From contig JACMME010000302.1 in NCBI GenBank assembly GCA_014379205.1, positions 1 through 40,244 on the forward strand: a stretch of 40,244 bases of DNA, written 5' to 3'. Numbering within the stretch: the stretch's first letter is position 1; every line of letters begins with the position of its first letter. A program made the translations under genes and the position numbers. Source of the stretch: Gemmatimonadaceae bacterium. Its GTDB lineage: Bacteria > Gemmatimonadota > Gemmatimonadetes > Gemmatimonadales > Gemmatimonadaceae. The notes beneath the pieces were generated by a model. It was not told the origin of the DNA. It made no database searches and saw only the letters and a list, made by a program, of their open reading frames with translations. Below, piece after piece: positions 7,280-15,193 of this stretch.

Positions 7280-8106
7280 TATCGCTTGCTCCGCAACGAG
7301 CGAAGCCCCCGAACTCCCAACGAGAGAGCCAGCGCGAGAGAGAGCAGCAACAGCGACACGGCGGCGGCCGAGCCCGGATACCCACCCTCAACCTCACCGA
7401 AAATGAGAACCGGTGCGGTCAGGGTGCGCGACGGAATGTTTCCCGACACAACGACTATCGAGCCGAACTCGGCGATTGCGCGGGCGAAGCACTGCAGGGT
7501 TCCGAGCGCGATTGCTGGTGCGATCGCCGGCAGGATGACGTTTCCAAAAATCGACAGGTCGCTCGCACCCAAAGTGTGAGCCGCCTCTTCCTCGGCCGGA
7601 TCGAGCTCGAGAAGAACCGGCTCGACGGCTCGTACGACGAATGGCACCGTGATGAAGAGCAGCGCGAGCACTATTGCGGGTGGCGAGTAAAGGATCGAGA
7701 TCCCCTGCGCGCTGAGCCACTGCCCAAGCACTTCCTGCGGACCGAACAGCAGAACAAGCATGAGCCCCGTCACGAGCGTGGGGATAGCGAACGGAAGATC
7801 GATAACGGCGGAGAGGAGCCGGCGCCCCCGAAAACGGTAGCGCACCAGTACCCACGCAGTCGCTGTTCCAAAAATTGCGTTCAGAAACGCCACCACACCG
7901 GCGGTCCAGAGCGTGAGCGCGAACGCATCGAGCGCTTCGGGGGACGTCGCGGCAGCCCAGAACACCGTTAGCCCATCGGCGAGTCCGCGATGCGCGAGCG
8001 CAGCTAACGGAATTGCGACGAGGAGTACGACGTACGCCGTGACACCAGCTCGAACTGCGAGACCACCTCGTCCCGGGACGAGCGCGGCCGGAAGGGGAGC
8101 GCTCAC
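7279..8106 (-). CDS. cysT: sulfate ABC transporter permease CysT
   Basis: 275 residues, also called CysU. The start is set at the GTG at 8106 because it overlaps the sbp stop as GTGA, and because residues before it (to 8187) are out of keeping with the family and would overlap sbp by 85 bp. About six membrane helices; the EAA loop is EEEAAHTLGASDLSIFGNVILPAI; the motif AEFGSIVVVSGN is typical of CysT. It pairs with CysW to import sulfate or thiosulfate. Start choice is confident given the three consecutive stop/start overlaps in this operon. Confidence 0.92.
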   Translation of the reverse strand: MSAPLPAALVPGRGGLAVRAGVTAYVVLLVAIPLAALAHRGLADGLTVFWAAATSPEALDAFALTLWTAGVVAFLNAIFGTATAWVLVRYRFRGRRLLSAVIDLPFAIPTLVTGLMLVLLFGPQEVLGQWLSAQGISILYSPPAIVLALLFITVPFVVRAVEPVLLELDPAEEEAAHTLGASDLSIFGNVILPAIAPAIALGTLQCFARAIAEFGSIVVVSGNIPSRTLTAPVLIFGEVEGGYPGSAAAVSLLLLSLALALSLGVRGLRSLRSKR

Positions 8107-9176
8107 CGCGCGGCGACCATCTTTCTCGACGTCGCGCGCTCGAACACTCCACCGCGGTCGAACAACGTTTTCGTCACCTGTGGCCAACCGCCAAGGTCGC
8201 GAATTGTAAACAGATCCTTTACGGGCGGGTACGTGCCGGCGGTCTCTTTCGCCACGGATTCGTCTACTGCACGCAGCCCGTACTCCGCGTAGTGCCTTTG
8301 CGCTTCGGGTGACGACAAGTAGTCGACAAACGCCTGGGCCAAATCACCATTGCCATGCTTTTCAGCGTAGACATCCACGACAGCGACCGGATTCTCGATG
8401 AGAACGGTGGAGGTGGGTATCACGTAGTCCATCGCCTTGCCCGCTTTTCGGGCAACCAGCGCCTCGTTCTCGTACGTGATGATCGCATCGCCGACGCCGC
8501 TCTCGAAAGTGAGCATCGACTCGCGAGCTCCCTTGTCCATGATGCGCACGTTGCGCACAACGGCCGCGAGGATTGCTTCTGCCGCCGCGCTGTCGCCCGC
8601 GGTTGCGCGAGTGCCGCCACGGAGCGCTGCTCCATACAAGGCGACGATGTTCCACATCGCGCCGCCCGATGTCTTCGGGTTGGGCGTCAGCACTTCCACG
8701 CCCTTGCGCGTCAGGTCATCCCAGCCGCGAATGTTCTTTGGATTTCCCGGACGCACGCCTATGACGACCACGGAGCGGGACACCATGCCACCGTTTGGTG
8801 CGTCCTTCCGTTCGCGCGTGATGAGCTTCGCGTCGGCGATCTTGGTTATGTCAGGCTCCAGTGACAACGCGGCCACATCAGCCTCGAAACCATCGATTAT
8901 GGCGCGAGATTGCGCGCCACTGCCGAGATACGACTCCGCGAACTTGACGTCCTCCCCGGTTTTTTCCTTCCACTGTTTTGCAAAGCCGGGAAGGATTTTC
9001 TGGCCATAAACTTCACGCGGCGTTGTGTACGCTCCCAGCGTGAGTGAGCGGACTGGGGGCGGTGAACCCGCTTGGTTCGAGGCTTCGGTCTCGCCTCCAC
9101 AAGCGGCGAGCGCGGTGAGTGAAAGGGCGAAAGCGGCGTTGCGAATATCGGCGAAGGCGATCATGGAGATTCTCAC
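8103..9176 (-). CDS. sbp: sulfate-binding lipoprotein
   Basis: 357 residues. The N-terminus has a lipoprotein signal with lipobox LAAC-GG (Cys at about 26), so it is likely lipid-anchored in the periplasm, not free as in E. coli. The mature protein has the sulfate-binding family pattern: YTTPREVYGQKILPGF, YLGSGAQSRAIIDGFEADV, and the GAMWNIVALYG and GVGDAIITYENEA segments that shape the anion pocket. It delivers sulfate to CysTW. First gene of the cys transporter operon; 250 bp of heptamer arrays separate it from the porin gene upstream. MIAFADIRN (residue 5) is an alternative start. Confidence 0.92.
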   Translation of the reverse strand: MRISMIAFADIRNAAFALSLTALAACGGETEASNQAGSPPPVRSLTLGAYTTPREVYGQKILPGFAKQWKEKTGEDVKFAESYLGSGAQSRAIIDGFEADVAALSLEPDITKIADAKLITRERKDAPNGGMVSRSVVVIGVRPGNPKNIRGWDDLTRKGVEVLTPNPKTSGGAMWNIVALYGAALRGGTRATAGDSAAAEAILAAVVRNVRIMDKGARESMLTFESGVGDAIITYENEALVARKAGKAMDYVIPTSTVLIENPVAVVDVYAEKHGNGDLAQAFVDYLSSPEAQRHYAEYGLRAVDESVAKETAGTYPPVKDLFTIRDLGGWPQVTKTLFDRGGVFERATSRKMVAAR

Positions 9177-9274
9177 GTGGTGTTAGGTCGTTCGAAGGTG
9201 GTTGTTGGCCCGCGGATCAATTTCGGAACTACGACAGCATTCATTCGGCAATCATGAGTTCCAAGCGCCACGAG

Positions 9275-9371
9275 CCTGGTGCCTGGTGCCTGGTGCCCGG
9301 TGCCTGGTGCCCGGTTGGTACAGCGCGGTGCCCGGTGCCCGGTTGTCACAGCGCGGTGCCCGGTGCCCGGG
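9275..9371. repeat. GGTGCCY heptamer array with higher-order repeat
   Basis: Six contiguous units (CCTGGTG/CCCGGTG/CCCGGTT) from 9275 to 9316 are followed by two copies of a roughly 29-bp block that contains an AGCGCGGTGCCCGGTGCCC core. It lies between porin and sbp, on the path of any read-through transcript. The same composite (GGTTGGT, then AGCGCGGTG) recurs near 38660. Confidence 0.85.
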
Positions 9372-9393
9372 TTTTGGTTCCTCGTTCTTCGTA

Positions 9394-9424
9394 GTACGCA
9401 GTACGCAGTTCGCAGTTCGCAGTT
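9394..9424. repeat. GTWCGCA heptamer array next to porin stop
   Basis: Units GTACGCA x2 then GTTCGCA x2, ending two bases before the porin stop codon (minus strand). Same family as arrays at 18430, 26081 and 36790. Confidence 0.8.
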
Positions 9425-9426
9425 CC

Positions 9427-10842
9427 CTAGAACGAGTGCTGAAGGCGCGTGAGAATCACCTTCTCAGTCTCGCGGTCACCCGACCGAGCGCCGCCGCTGA
9501 AGCGCGTCTGCTCGTAATCCAGCATCAACCGAATTCCGCGGGCGAGGTACCAGTTCAGCCCAACTCCGTAGGCGCGCGCAGCGCTCGCCTGACTGGTTGA
9601 GTCGGCAAAGACAGGAAATGCATCGGCATCAAGAGTCAGGCGACCAACTCGCGCTGCCAACTCGACGGCTCCCCACTTGTGCGCCGCAGGATTGAAGGGT
9701 GATGCCGGCGTAACGCCGCGATACGAGGCACGCTCCCTGGTAAGTACGACGGAACCCGCCACCTGCCAGGCGCTGTGGTCGAGGCGATCTGCAATACTTG
9801 CCCGTTGCACTTCCTGCGTCGACCGCACGTACTCGGCGAGCAGTCCAAAGGGACCGGCGTACCAGTACGCCTGCGGGGAGAACCGCGTCTGTTCGCCCGA
9901 CGCGATTACAGATCCCGCGGCGCTCGCGTCGTTGCGGTAAGCAAAGAAGTTCTGCTGCGCGTTCGACCTGTAGCCGGGCAGGAATGATGCGCTCGGCGTT
10001 CCCCGATGGTTCCCGCGCGTGGCGGATGCGCCGAGTCCCAGCTCCTGCAGCAGCTTTGGACCACTCGTGCCAAAGGGCTTCGCGAAAATGCGTACAACGG
10101 CGTCCTTGTGATTGCCATTGTCCGCGTCCCCACTCCCCAGGTCGGTCGTTCCGTTGAAGAGACCGAGGGCATAGCTGAGGACGCCACCCTTGATGTTCCC
10201 GTGCACCTGCACGCCCACGTCCCGACTCGGGACGAGATTGGTCGGCAGGCCACGCTCCACGAAAAGGAGATCGGTTGCCGACTGCAGCCGCTCCAGTCCT
10301 ACCGGCGGCTTGAATTTACCCGCCCTGACCACAAGCGCCGGATTCAGGTTGAGATCCATGTGCGCATCCAGCAACTGTGTACGTCCTTCACCGAAGTCGG
10401 GCATGAATCGGAAGTCGACGAACTTGTAAACCGTCGCCTCGAAGATTGGGCGCACGCGGCGAAGCAGGAACGTGTTCGACCCAGGACGCTGCTCGTCGTC
10501 GGAGAAAAATCGCCCGTCGGATTGGAAGTAGCCGCGGATCTTCAACTGGAAATCCCCATCCGGCGCACGCAGGGAAAAACCTTCTTTCCCGGCGGTGATC
10601 GATGCTACTTTGACCGCAGGCGGCGCCGTTTTCTGGGCAGCCTGCTGAAGATCTCGCAGCTTCCGCTCGAGATCAGCGACGCGCTGCTCTACGCCGACGC
10701 TGTCTCCAACGGTGGCGCTGGCGTGCTTTCCGTTGGCAGCCGAGTCGTTGCGGGTGGCGACCGGGTCCTGCGCACCCAGGGTCGTCGCAGTTGCCGAGAT
10801 GACGAGCGCTACGGCAACGTTGCACGTCAAACGTGTTTGCAT
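9427..10842 (-). CDS. OprP/OprO-type anion porin
   Basis: 471 residues. The ATG at 10842 is preceded by GAGAAG and gives a signal peptide ending ATTLGA-QDP; the longer frame to 10896 is not needed. Residues about 45-70 (VEQRVADLERKLRDLQQ) are a short coiled coil that probably trimerises in the periplasm, followed by a barrel with the phosphate-selective porin O/P pattern (LRRVRPIFEATVYKFVDFRFMPDFG, KFKPPVGLERLQS) and a terminal Phe (RLQHSF) for BAM-dependent assembly. Its place between a sulfite-oxidase-like gene and the sulfate importer suggests sulfate or another sulfur oxyanion as the real cargo; this is inference. Confidence 0.85.
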   Translation of the reverse strand: MQTRLTCNVAVALVISATATTLGAQDPVATRNDSAANGKHASATVGDSVGVEQRVADLERKLRDLQQAAQKTAPPAVKVASITAGKEGFSLRAPDGDFQLKIRGYFQSDGRFFSDDEQRPGSNTFLLRRVRPIFEATVYKFVDFRFMPDFGEGRTQLLDAHMDLNLNPALVVRAGKFKPPVGLERLQSATDLLFVERGLPTNLVPSRDVGVQVHGNIKGGVLSYALGLFNGTTDLGSGDADNGNHKDAVVRIFAKPFGTSGPKLLQELGLGASATRGNHRGTPSASFLPGYRSNAQQNFFAYRNDASAAGSVIASGEQTRFSPQAYWYAGPFGLLAEYVRSTQEVQRASIADRLDHSAWQVAGSVVLTRERASYRGVTPASPFNPAAHKWGAVELAARVGRLTLDADAFPVFADSTSQASAARAYGVGLNWYLARGIRLMLDYEQTRFSGGARSGDRETEKVILTRLQHSF

Positions 10843-10892
10843 GATTTCTTCTCGAATTGTCTTGAGGATGGTGAATGCGTACTGATCCGTGA

Positions 10893-12023
10893 TCACTTCA
10901 CGTCGACCATTACAGCTCTAACGGCGTTGTTGCCGTAGCCAAAGCGGTTCCAGCCAGCTTGCCCCGGTTGCACGTTCCCGGCGGAGTCGGTCGCGCGGGA
11001 TCTCAGTGCGCAGCGCCCGCGCTCGGCAGCGTCCCACTCGATCTCCCAGCCGCACCAGGCATGGTCGGAAATGCGCGGAAGCAGGCGTGCGGCGCGCCAA
11101 CTGTCCCCGCCTCCGGCGGCAAATTCCACTTGTGTTATCTCGCCCTCCCCCGACCACGCCCAGCCACTCACTGTCACCCTGCCAGCTGGCACCGCGATTC
11201 CTTCAACCGGAGAAGCAATCAGCGATTTCACCCGCATGCGCCGCACGGGCGTGGTCTTGGTTCCATCGCCAGCGTCGTAGACGTAGCGGTTTGACTGGAA
11301 GTATCCGGTGAATGGCGTTGCCAGCACGGTTATGCCTGACACCCATTTAACGCTCGCCATTCCGTACCAGCGCGGCACAATCAGACGAACCGGAGCACCG
11401 TGCGCAGGCGGGATAGGGGCGCCATTCATCTCGAACGCCAGGATCGTATCAGGATCCAGCGCCACCTGCATGGGGAGAGCGCGAGCGAAAGCAATGCTCT
11501 CATTGAAATCCTTCGGACGTCCCGAATCAGCACCCTCGATGAGCACTTCGGTTGCGTCATCAGCAAAGCCGCTAAGCCCAAGAACACGCGCCAACGGAAC
11601 GCCTGTCCAGCGCGCCGTGCTGATGGCTCCGTGCTTCCACATTTCGCCTGAGGGTAGCGGTGTCATTCCGGTGCGACCGTTTCCAGCGCATTCCAGCGTC
11701 ACGTCGATTGTTTCGGTGCCCAATTCGCGAAGCTGTTTTACGGTTACTCCGAGAGTGCGCCGCACGGCTCCGCCGATCTGCACGACGTGCGATCGAGCAT
11801 CGAGCTCGGGAATGGCAAAGTTGGTCCGTACGAAAAAATCTTCCGTTCTCGTCAGGGGGCGAACCAGCGCGGCGGCGGCAGACTCCGCGCACCATGGATC
11901 CGGACGCACATCGATCAGATCTCCCCGAGATGTTTCGCGTGTAAAGCCCTTGGGCAGTGTGGCTGGGGCAATTACCTGTCCTTCAAAATCGTTGGCGTTG
12001 GTTTGCGTTTGTAACGTGCTCAT
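10893..12023 (-). CDS. sulfite oxidase family molybdopterin enzyme
   Basis: 376 residues. The oxidoreductase Moco-binding domain covers about 60-230; the molybdenum ligand is Cys112 in TLECAGNGR. A C-terminal Mo-co dimerisation domain follows (about 255-376, with VSGWAWSGEGEITQVEFA). There is no heme domain and no clear Sec or Tat signal from the ATG at 12023, so it looks cytoplasmic unless an unusual export route is used. The reaction is probably oxidation of sulfite to sulfate. It is the first gene of a likely minus-strand unit with the porin 50 bp downstream, and has a sigma54-like promoter 53-69 bp upstream. Related enzymes can act on other substrates, so sulfite is likely but not certain. 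Confidence 0.85.
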   Translation of the reverse strand: MSTLQTQTNANDFEGQVIAPATLPKGFTRETSRGDLIDVRPDPWCAESAAAALVRPLTRTEDFFVRTNFAIPELDARSHVVQIGGAVRRTLGVTVKQLRELGTETIDVTLECAGNGRTGMTPLPSGEMWKHGAISTARWTGVPLARVLGLSGFADDATEVLIEGADSGRPKDFNESIAFARALPMQVALDPDTILAFEMNGAPIPPAHGAPVRLIVPRWYGMASVKWVSGITVLATPFTGYFQSNRYVYDAGDGTKTTPVRRMRVKSLIASPVEGIAVPAGRVTVSGWAWSGEGEITQVEFAAGGGDSWRAARLLPRISDHAWCGWEIEWDAAERGRCALRSRATDSAGNVQPGQAGWNRFGYGNNAVRAVMVDVK

Positions 12024-12076
12024 GCGACCCAGCTGAAGTGTGACGTTTGTCCGGCGGACTTGACAGGAAGTGAGGA

Positions 12077-12092
12077 GGCAGGGCATGTGCCT
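12077..12092 (-). promoter_or_regulatory. sigma54-like -24/-12 promoter for the sulfite oxidase operon
   Basis: Read on the minus strand it is AGGCACATGCCCTGCC: GG and GC exactly 10 nt apart, with GGCAC and TGC matching the TGGCACG-N4-TTGCA consensus. The expected transcript would start about 43 nt before the sulfite oxidase ATG. The adjacent divergent gene encodes a sigma54 activator. Confidence 0.5.
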
Positions 12093-12178
12093 GCTAATTC
12101 CGAGAGGTTAAAGCGAGTTAATTCATAGAGATAGCTTTTTCGTTGTGGTACTGCGGCCACACCGGTGCTGTCACATAC

Positions 12179-12225
12179 ACTAGCTTTGGCTTGTACAATT
12201 GCTAGCTTGCTGGCAGCTGACTAGC
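12179..12225. promoter_or_regulatory. three CTAGC half-sites, candidate activator binding region
   Basis: ACTAGC (12179), GCTAGC (12201) and ACTAGC (12220) are spaced 22 and 19 bp, about two helical turns. They lie roughly 95-140 bp upstream of the minus-strand sigma54-like promoter, the normal distance for an enhancer site, and overlap the plus-strand one, which would suit autoregulation. Confidence 0.4.
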
Positions 12226-12226
12226 A
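12211..12226 (+). promoter_or_regulatory. sigma54-like -24/-12 element before the activator gene
   Basis: TGGCAGCTGACTAGCA has TGGCA and T-GCA at the exact 10-nt GG-to-GC spacing. The -12 box ends 21 bp before the GTG at 12248, leaving a very short leader. It could drive the activator gene, or be a chance match. Confidence 0.4.
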
Positions 12227-12247
12227 TATGTAACAGTCGGGCGGGTC

Positions 12248-13801
12248 GTGGACTTATTACAAGCCGTCTGGCGGGACGCATGCCGCCACATCGCAATCGA
12301 GAAATCCGCCGCGCTCATCGCTGAGCACGTCGGGAGCTTGCTGCCAGTCGGTTTTCTCATCCTTCGACGTCTCGACACCGAGATGCGCCGCCTGGAGACC
12401 GTGGCGATAGGCGCGAGCAGCGAGATTCAGCTAAAAGCTCCCGCGCGAACGGAGTGCACCGACGAACAATTACAAACCCTGCTTGACTGGTGTCGCCGTA
12501 ACGGCACTACGAGTGGCCATGCGCGCGGTGAGGATTTGTTATTGACGCTGCTGGTACCGGCGGGTGTTAACGGCCATGTGCTCGCTGGTCCGCTCATGGA
12601 GGATGATCGCCCGCTTGGCGTTCTGCTCGCCGTCGCTCTTCGCCCAGGGCTTTTCGACGCCGCCCACGAGCGGCTTTTCAGATCACTGCTCGAGCCGTTT
12701 TCGGTTGCGCTCGGAAACGACAGCCGGTTTCACGAGCTCGCCAGGTTGCGCGAGGTGTCGGAAGCCGACAACCGCGCCCTTCTGACTCGTCTTGGCAGGC
12801 CTGCCATCGCCGATACCATAGTCGGCACGGATCGCGGGCTGCGGCAGGTGATGCAACGCGTCGCGCAGGTTGCGTCCACAGACGCACCGGTGCTCCTGCT
12901 CGGAGAAACCGGTTCGGGAAAGGAAGTCGTGGCTCGAGCCATTCACAGCCGATCGCGGCGGGCCGGGGCGCCTGTTGTCAGGGTCAACTGCGGAGCGATA
13001 CCCCCCGGTCTGATCGACTCCGAGCTCTTTGGGCACGAGCGTGGCAGCTTCACTGGAGCGGTTGGCGCGCGAAAGGGCTGGTTCGAGCGCGCGGACGGCG
13101 GGACTCTCTTTCTGGACGAGGTCGCGGAGCTTCCGTTGGATGCGCAGGTAAGACTCCTTCGCATTCTGCAGGACGGTACCTTCGAGCGCGTAGGAGGACA
13201 GAAGGCTCTCACCGTCGACGTGCGAATCGTGGCAGCTACCCACCGCGATCTTGGACGCCTGGTAGCTGAAGGACGGTTTCGCGAAGACTTGTGGTATCGC
13301 ATTGGGGTCTTTCCCATCTACATACCCCCGCTTCGGGATCGGCCGGAAGACATCCCCGCGCTGGCGGCACATTTCGCCTGGCGATCCGGAACCCGCCTGG
13401 GCGGATTTCCGCTCGCGCCAACGCAGGAAGACATCGAGCTGCTGCTGTCCTACCACTGGCCGGGAAACGTGCGCGAGCTTGGCTCCGTTATCGAGCGGGC
13501 TGCGATACTCGGGGACGGTCGGTCGCTTCGTGTGGCCGCCTCGCTGGGCGTACCAGCACAGGCGATCCGGTCGGCTTCCGTGCCAGCAAACCCGGAATCA
13601 GCGGCCCGCGACGAAATCCCTGCAGCCGAAATTCTCACACTGGATGCGGCAACCACTCGGCATATCGAGCTGGCGCTCACCAAATCCGGCGGACGAGTCG
13701 AAGGAGACGGAGGTGCCGCGCAGACGCTTGGCGTCAATCCGCACACCTTGCGCGCACGCATGCGGAAGCTGGGTATCGACTGGGTGAAATTCAGAGTATA
13801 G
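12248..13801 (+). CDS. sigma54-dependent transcriptional activator
   Basis: 517 residues. An N-terminal GAF-like sensor (about 1-165) is followed by the AAA+ domain: Walker A GETGSGKE (219-226), the sigma54-contact loop as GSFTGA (266-271, a Ser variant of GAFTGA), Walker B LFLDE (287-291), and arginine-finger region through residue 400. The C-terminus has a Fis-type helix-turn-helix (LGVNPHTLRARMRKLGI). It remodels RNA polymerase-sigma54 at enhancer-dependent promoters. There is no receiver domain, so the GAF-like part probably senses a small molecule. It is divergent from the sulfite oxidase/porin/sulfate transport genes, which are its likely targets. GTG start without a clear ribosome site. 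Confidence 0.9.
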   Translation: MDLLQAVWRDACRHIAIEKSAALIAEHVGSLLPVGFLILRRLDTEMRRLETVAIGASSEIQLKAPARTECTDEQLQTLLDWCRRNGTTSGHARGEDLLLTLLVPAGVNGHVLAGPLMEDDRPLGVLLAVALRPGLFDAAHERLFRSLLEPFSVALGNDSRFHELARLREVSEADNRALLTRLGRPAIADTIVGTDRGLRQVMQRVAQVASTDAPVLLLGETGSGKEVVARAIHSRSRRAGAPVVRVNCGAIPPGLIDSELFGHERGSFTGAVGARKGWFERADGGTLFLDEVAELPLDAQVRLLRILQDGTFERVGGQKALTVDVRIVAATHRDLGRLVAEGRFREDLWYRIGVFPIYIPPLRDRPEDIPALAAHFAWRSGTRLGGFPLAPTQEDIELLLSYHWPGNVRELGSVIERAAILGDGRSLRVAASLGVPAQAIRSASVPANPESAARDEIPAAEILTLDAATTRHIELALTKSGGRVEGDGGAAQTLGVNPHTLRARMRKLGIDWVKFRV

Positions 13802-13933
13802 GTGCTCTGGATATCATCGCGTCGTAGAACCAGCAAACCTCAAGATATTTCACGCGCTGCGCCTCGGGCGAGGAACGACTTAAAACAATTTTTGTCTTTT
13901 CTCGCGCAACGCCGCTCACTTGTAAACGGAGGG

Positions 13934-13989
13934 AATCCGTTTAATCCGTTCAATCCGCGTCATCCGGTCGAACCCTTCGTTCTTGATGC
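13934..13989 (-). repeat. nonamer element, copy A
   Basis: Plus strand reads ATCCGTTTA, ATCCGTTCA, ATCCGCGTC, ATCCGGTCG, then AACCCTTCG and the tail TTCTTGATGC. Each unit is 9 bp; on the minus strand each contains GGAT. The tail TTCGTTCTTGATGC (13976-13989) is identical in copies D and E. Confidence 0.85.
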
Positions 13990-14130
13990 CTTCATGGGGT
14001 CAAAGAATATCAGCTATTGCCGATTCCCTGAGATAATAGCCATCGATCCAGGCGTGAGAGAGCCACGGAGTTCCCGCGAAAATGGTAGTGCGGACCGCGC
14101 CATGGCTCGGCGATGCCGAAGCTACAATGT

Positions 14131-14180
14131 TCAAAGGTTCGACCGGATGACGCGGATTGAACGGATTTAACGGATCGATC
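14131..14180 (+). repeat. nonamer element, copy B
   Basis: Units GGTTCGACC, GGATGACGC, GGATTGAAC, GGATTTAAC, GGATCGATC. It differs from the reverse complement of copy A at only two positions over the 40-bp core. The 14-bp tail is absent or degenerate. Confidence 0.85.
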
Positions 14181-14298
14181 TCTGTGAGGAGAGCCTCGTT
14201 CACCTACGGCCGAACTTGAACCGGGCAAGTGATTGGGCGTGCGTATGAATTGAGCAGCTGATTGTTGTTCTCAAGCTGTCCGATTCATTTCCGTCAAT

Positions 14299-14556
14299 TC
14301 ATACCTTTTCTGAAATGATGCGCGCCGCTCGCTCCTTATCCACTGCTCGGACGGCGATGCTGATACCGTGAACGAATGCCAGCATGCCGGCGGCAGAATC
14401 ACTCTTGAGCATTGACGGAATGCCATGTGATTCGAGCGCCGCCTGCGCTATGAGCGCTTCGTGTTCATAAGTGAACGTGCGTAAAAGGACGATATCGTCT
14501 GGCAAATGCGGGCCGAAGGCTAATGGGCCTTGCCGCGCAATAATTTCCGATGCCAT
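14299..14556 (-). CDS. DUF2007 family putative signalling protein
   Basis: 85 residues. It matches the DUF2007 pattern: LLRTFTYEHEALIAQAALESHGIPSMLKSDSAAGML and a final strand ISIAVRAVDKERAARII, a small alpha/beta fold with a ferredoxin-like or PII-like look. Pfam calls the family a putative signal-transducing protein, but no function is proven. Cytoplasmic. Its ATG lies 37 bp inside the end of the upstream gene (14520-15017), so the two are almost surely co-transcribed and perhaps translationally coupled. Confidence 0.72.
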   Translation of the reverse strand: MASEIIARQGPLAFGPHLPDDIVLLRTFTYEHEALIAQAALESHGIPSMLKSDSAAGMLAFVHGISIAVRAVDKERAARIISEKV

Positions 14557-15017
14557 GAGTTCTTGGCGGAAGTCTCGAACCGGTCGCGGTATTCCTCCAG
14601 GGTCGTGAGACTCGTGTCGAAGACATGCGTCTCACCGCCTACGCTGCCCTTCTCCACCAGGGTGTTGAACTGATCCCGGCTTACTCCTTCCACACGCCCA
14701 CTCACATCTCGGTAGAAGATTCGCTCGCCACCCGCCAGGCTCGCACCGATCGCGGGCTCCAATTCCTTCAGCTTCCGAAACAGTCCGTCGATCGAACAGC
14801 CCGAAGCTTCTCCCCCTTCCACACCGATTGCCAAGAACCGGTCATCGCGCCACTCGCGCGCGCACGTGAGGGGAGATCCGTGCGCCTTCCAGCCGCCCAG
14901 ATAACTGTCAACCTCTCCCAGAAGCTCGCGCGCGGGCGCGTCGGGCAACGGCTTGTCGCTGGCGAACACCCAAACACGGGCGGCATTGGATAGGTTCTCG
15001 AAGGGAACAGTTGGCAT
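14520..15017 (-). CDS. conserved hypothetical protein (W-x-AHG / SGCSID family)
   Basis: 165 residues. Key features are ARVWVFASDKPL at the N-terminus, WKAHGSPLTC (about 43-52), FLAIGVE and ASGCSIDGLFRKLKELE (about 72-87). I recognise this pattern from a widespread family in Bacteroidetes and relatives that databases often label ABC transporter ATPase; no Walker motif exists here, so that label would be wrong. The conserved Trp, His and the Cys in SGCSID may form a site, but no activity is known. A heptamer array and C-rich leader on its own strand lie directly before the ATG, with no Shine-Dalgarno. Confidence 0.7.
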   Translation of the reverse strand: MPTVPFENLSNAARVWVFASDKPLPDAPARELLGEVDSYLGGWKAHGSPLTCAREWRDDRFLAIGVEGGEASGCSIDGLFRKLKELEPAIGASLAGGERIFYRDVSGRVEGVSRDQFNTLVEKGSVGGETHVFDTSLTTLEEYRDRFETSAKNSWHRKLLRGKAH

Positions 15018-15026
15018 AGTAAGAGC

Positions 15027-15057
15027 GGGGAGTGGGGGTTAGGGGTGGGGGAGTAGG
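15027..15057. repeat. G-rich heptamer array
   Basis: GGGGAGT, GGGGGTT and AGGGGTG-type units start 9 bp upstream of the start codon of the SGCSID-family gene (minus strand). It forms an inverted pair with the C-rich array at 15160. Confidence 0.7.
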
Positions 15058-15159
15058 ATTCAGGTCAGGAAGATTGCGACCCCATGAGAGTACCCCGTAA
15101 TGTAGCATGTGCCGACTACGGGTGAGCCATCAACCACGTGTCTTTTATAGACTTTCCTT

Positions 15160-15187
15160 ACCACCCACTCCCCATCCCCCATCCCCC
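15160..15187. repeat. C-rich heptamer array ending at the amidase start
   Basis: ACTCCCC, ATCCCCC, ATCCCCC, then ATTTTC and the ATG at 15194. The array occupies exactly the place where a ribosome site would be. Confidence 0.75.
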
Positions 15188-15193
15188 ATTTTC

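Larger units (their letters stand above)
13802..14298. other. 497-bp gap with a facing pair of nonamer elements
   Basis: Between the activator and the DUF2007 gene (convergent). It holds nonamer copies A (13934-13989) and B (14131-14180) in opposite orientation, which are near-perfect reverse complements over about 40 bp around a roughly 150-bp centre. Open frames across it translate the repeat itself (a NPFNPRHP-type peptide on both strands) and are not believable genes. CCTCGGGCGAGG at 13862 followed by a T-run at 13889 could be a weak terminator of the activator. Confidence 0.6.

Noticed and set aside
7279..8187. cysT starting at 8187
   Set aside because: This start would overlap sbp by 85 bp; the GTG at 8106 fits the stop/start overlaps of the rest of the operon.
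9275..9371. Possible CRISPR array
   Set aside because: Units are 7 bp with no 25-40 bp spacers, no conserved long repeat and no cas genes.
9177..9426. Possible sulfur-responsive riboswitch before sbp
   Set aside because: The region holds heptamer arrays only. I could not find a SAM-type or other known aptamer core.
10006..10938. A 310-residue plus-strand frame over the porin gene
   Set aside because: Antisense to a porin with signal peptide, ribosome site and terminal Phe; no recognisable domain.
13802..14228. Short frames on both strands encoding NPFNPRHP-type peptides
   Set aside because: They are translations of the nonamer element, whose 9-bp period keeps every frame open. Similar peptides appear at 17000 and 26700 for the same reason.
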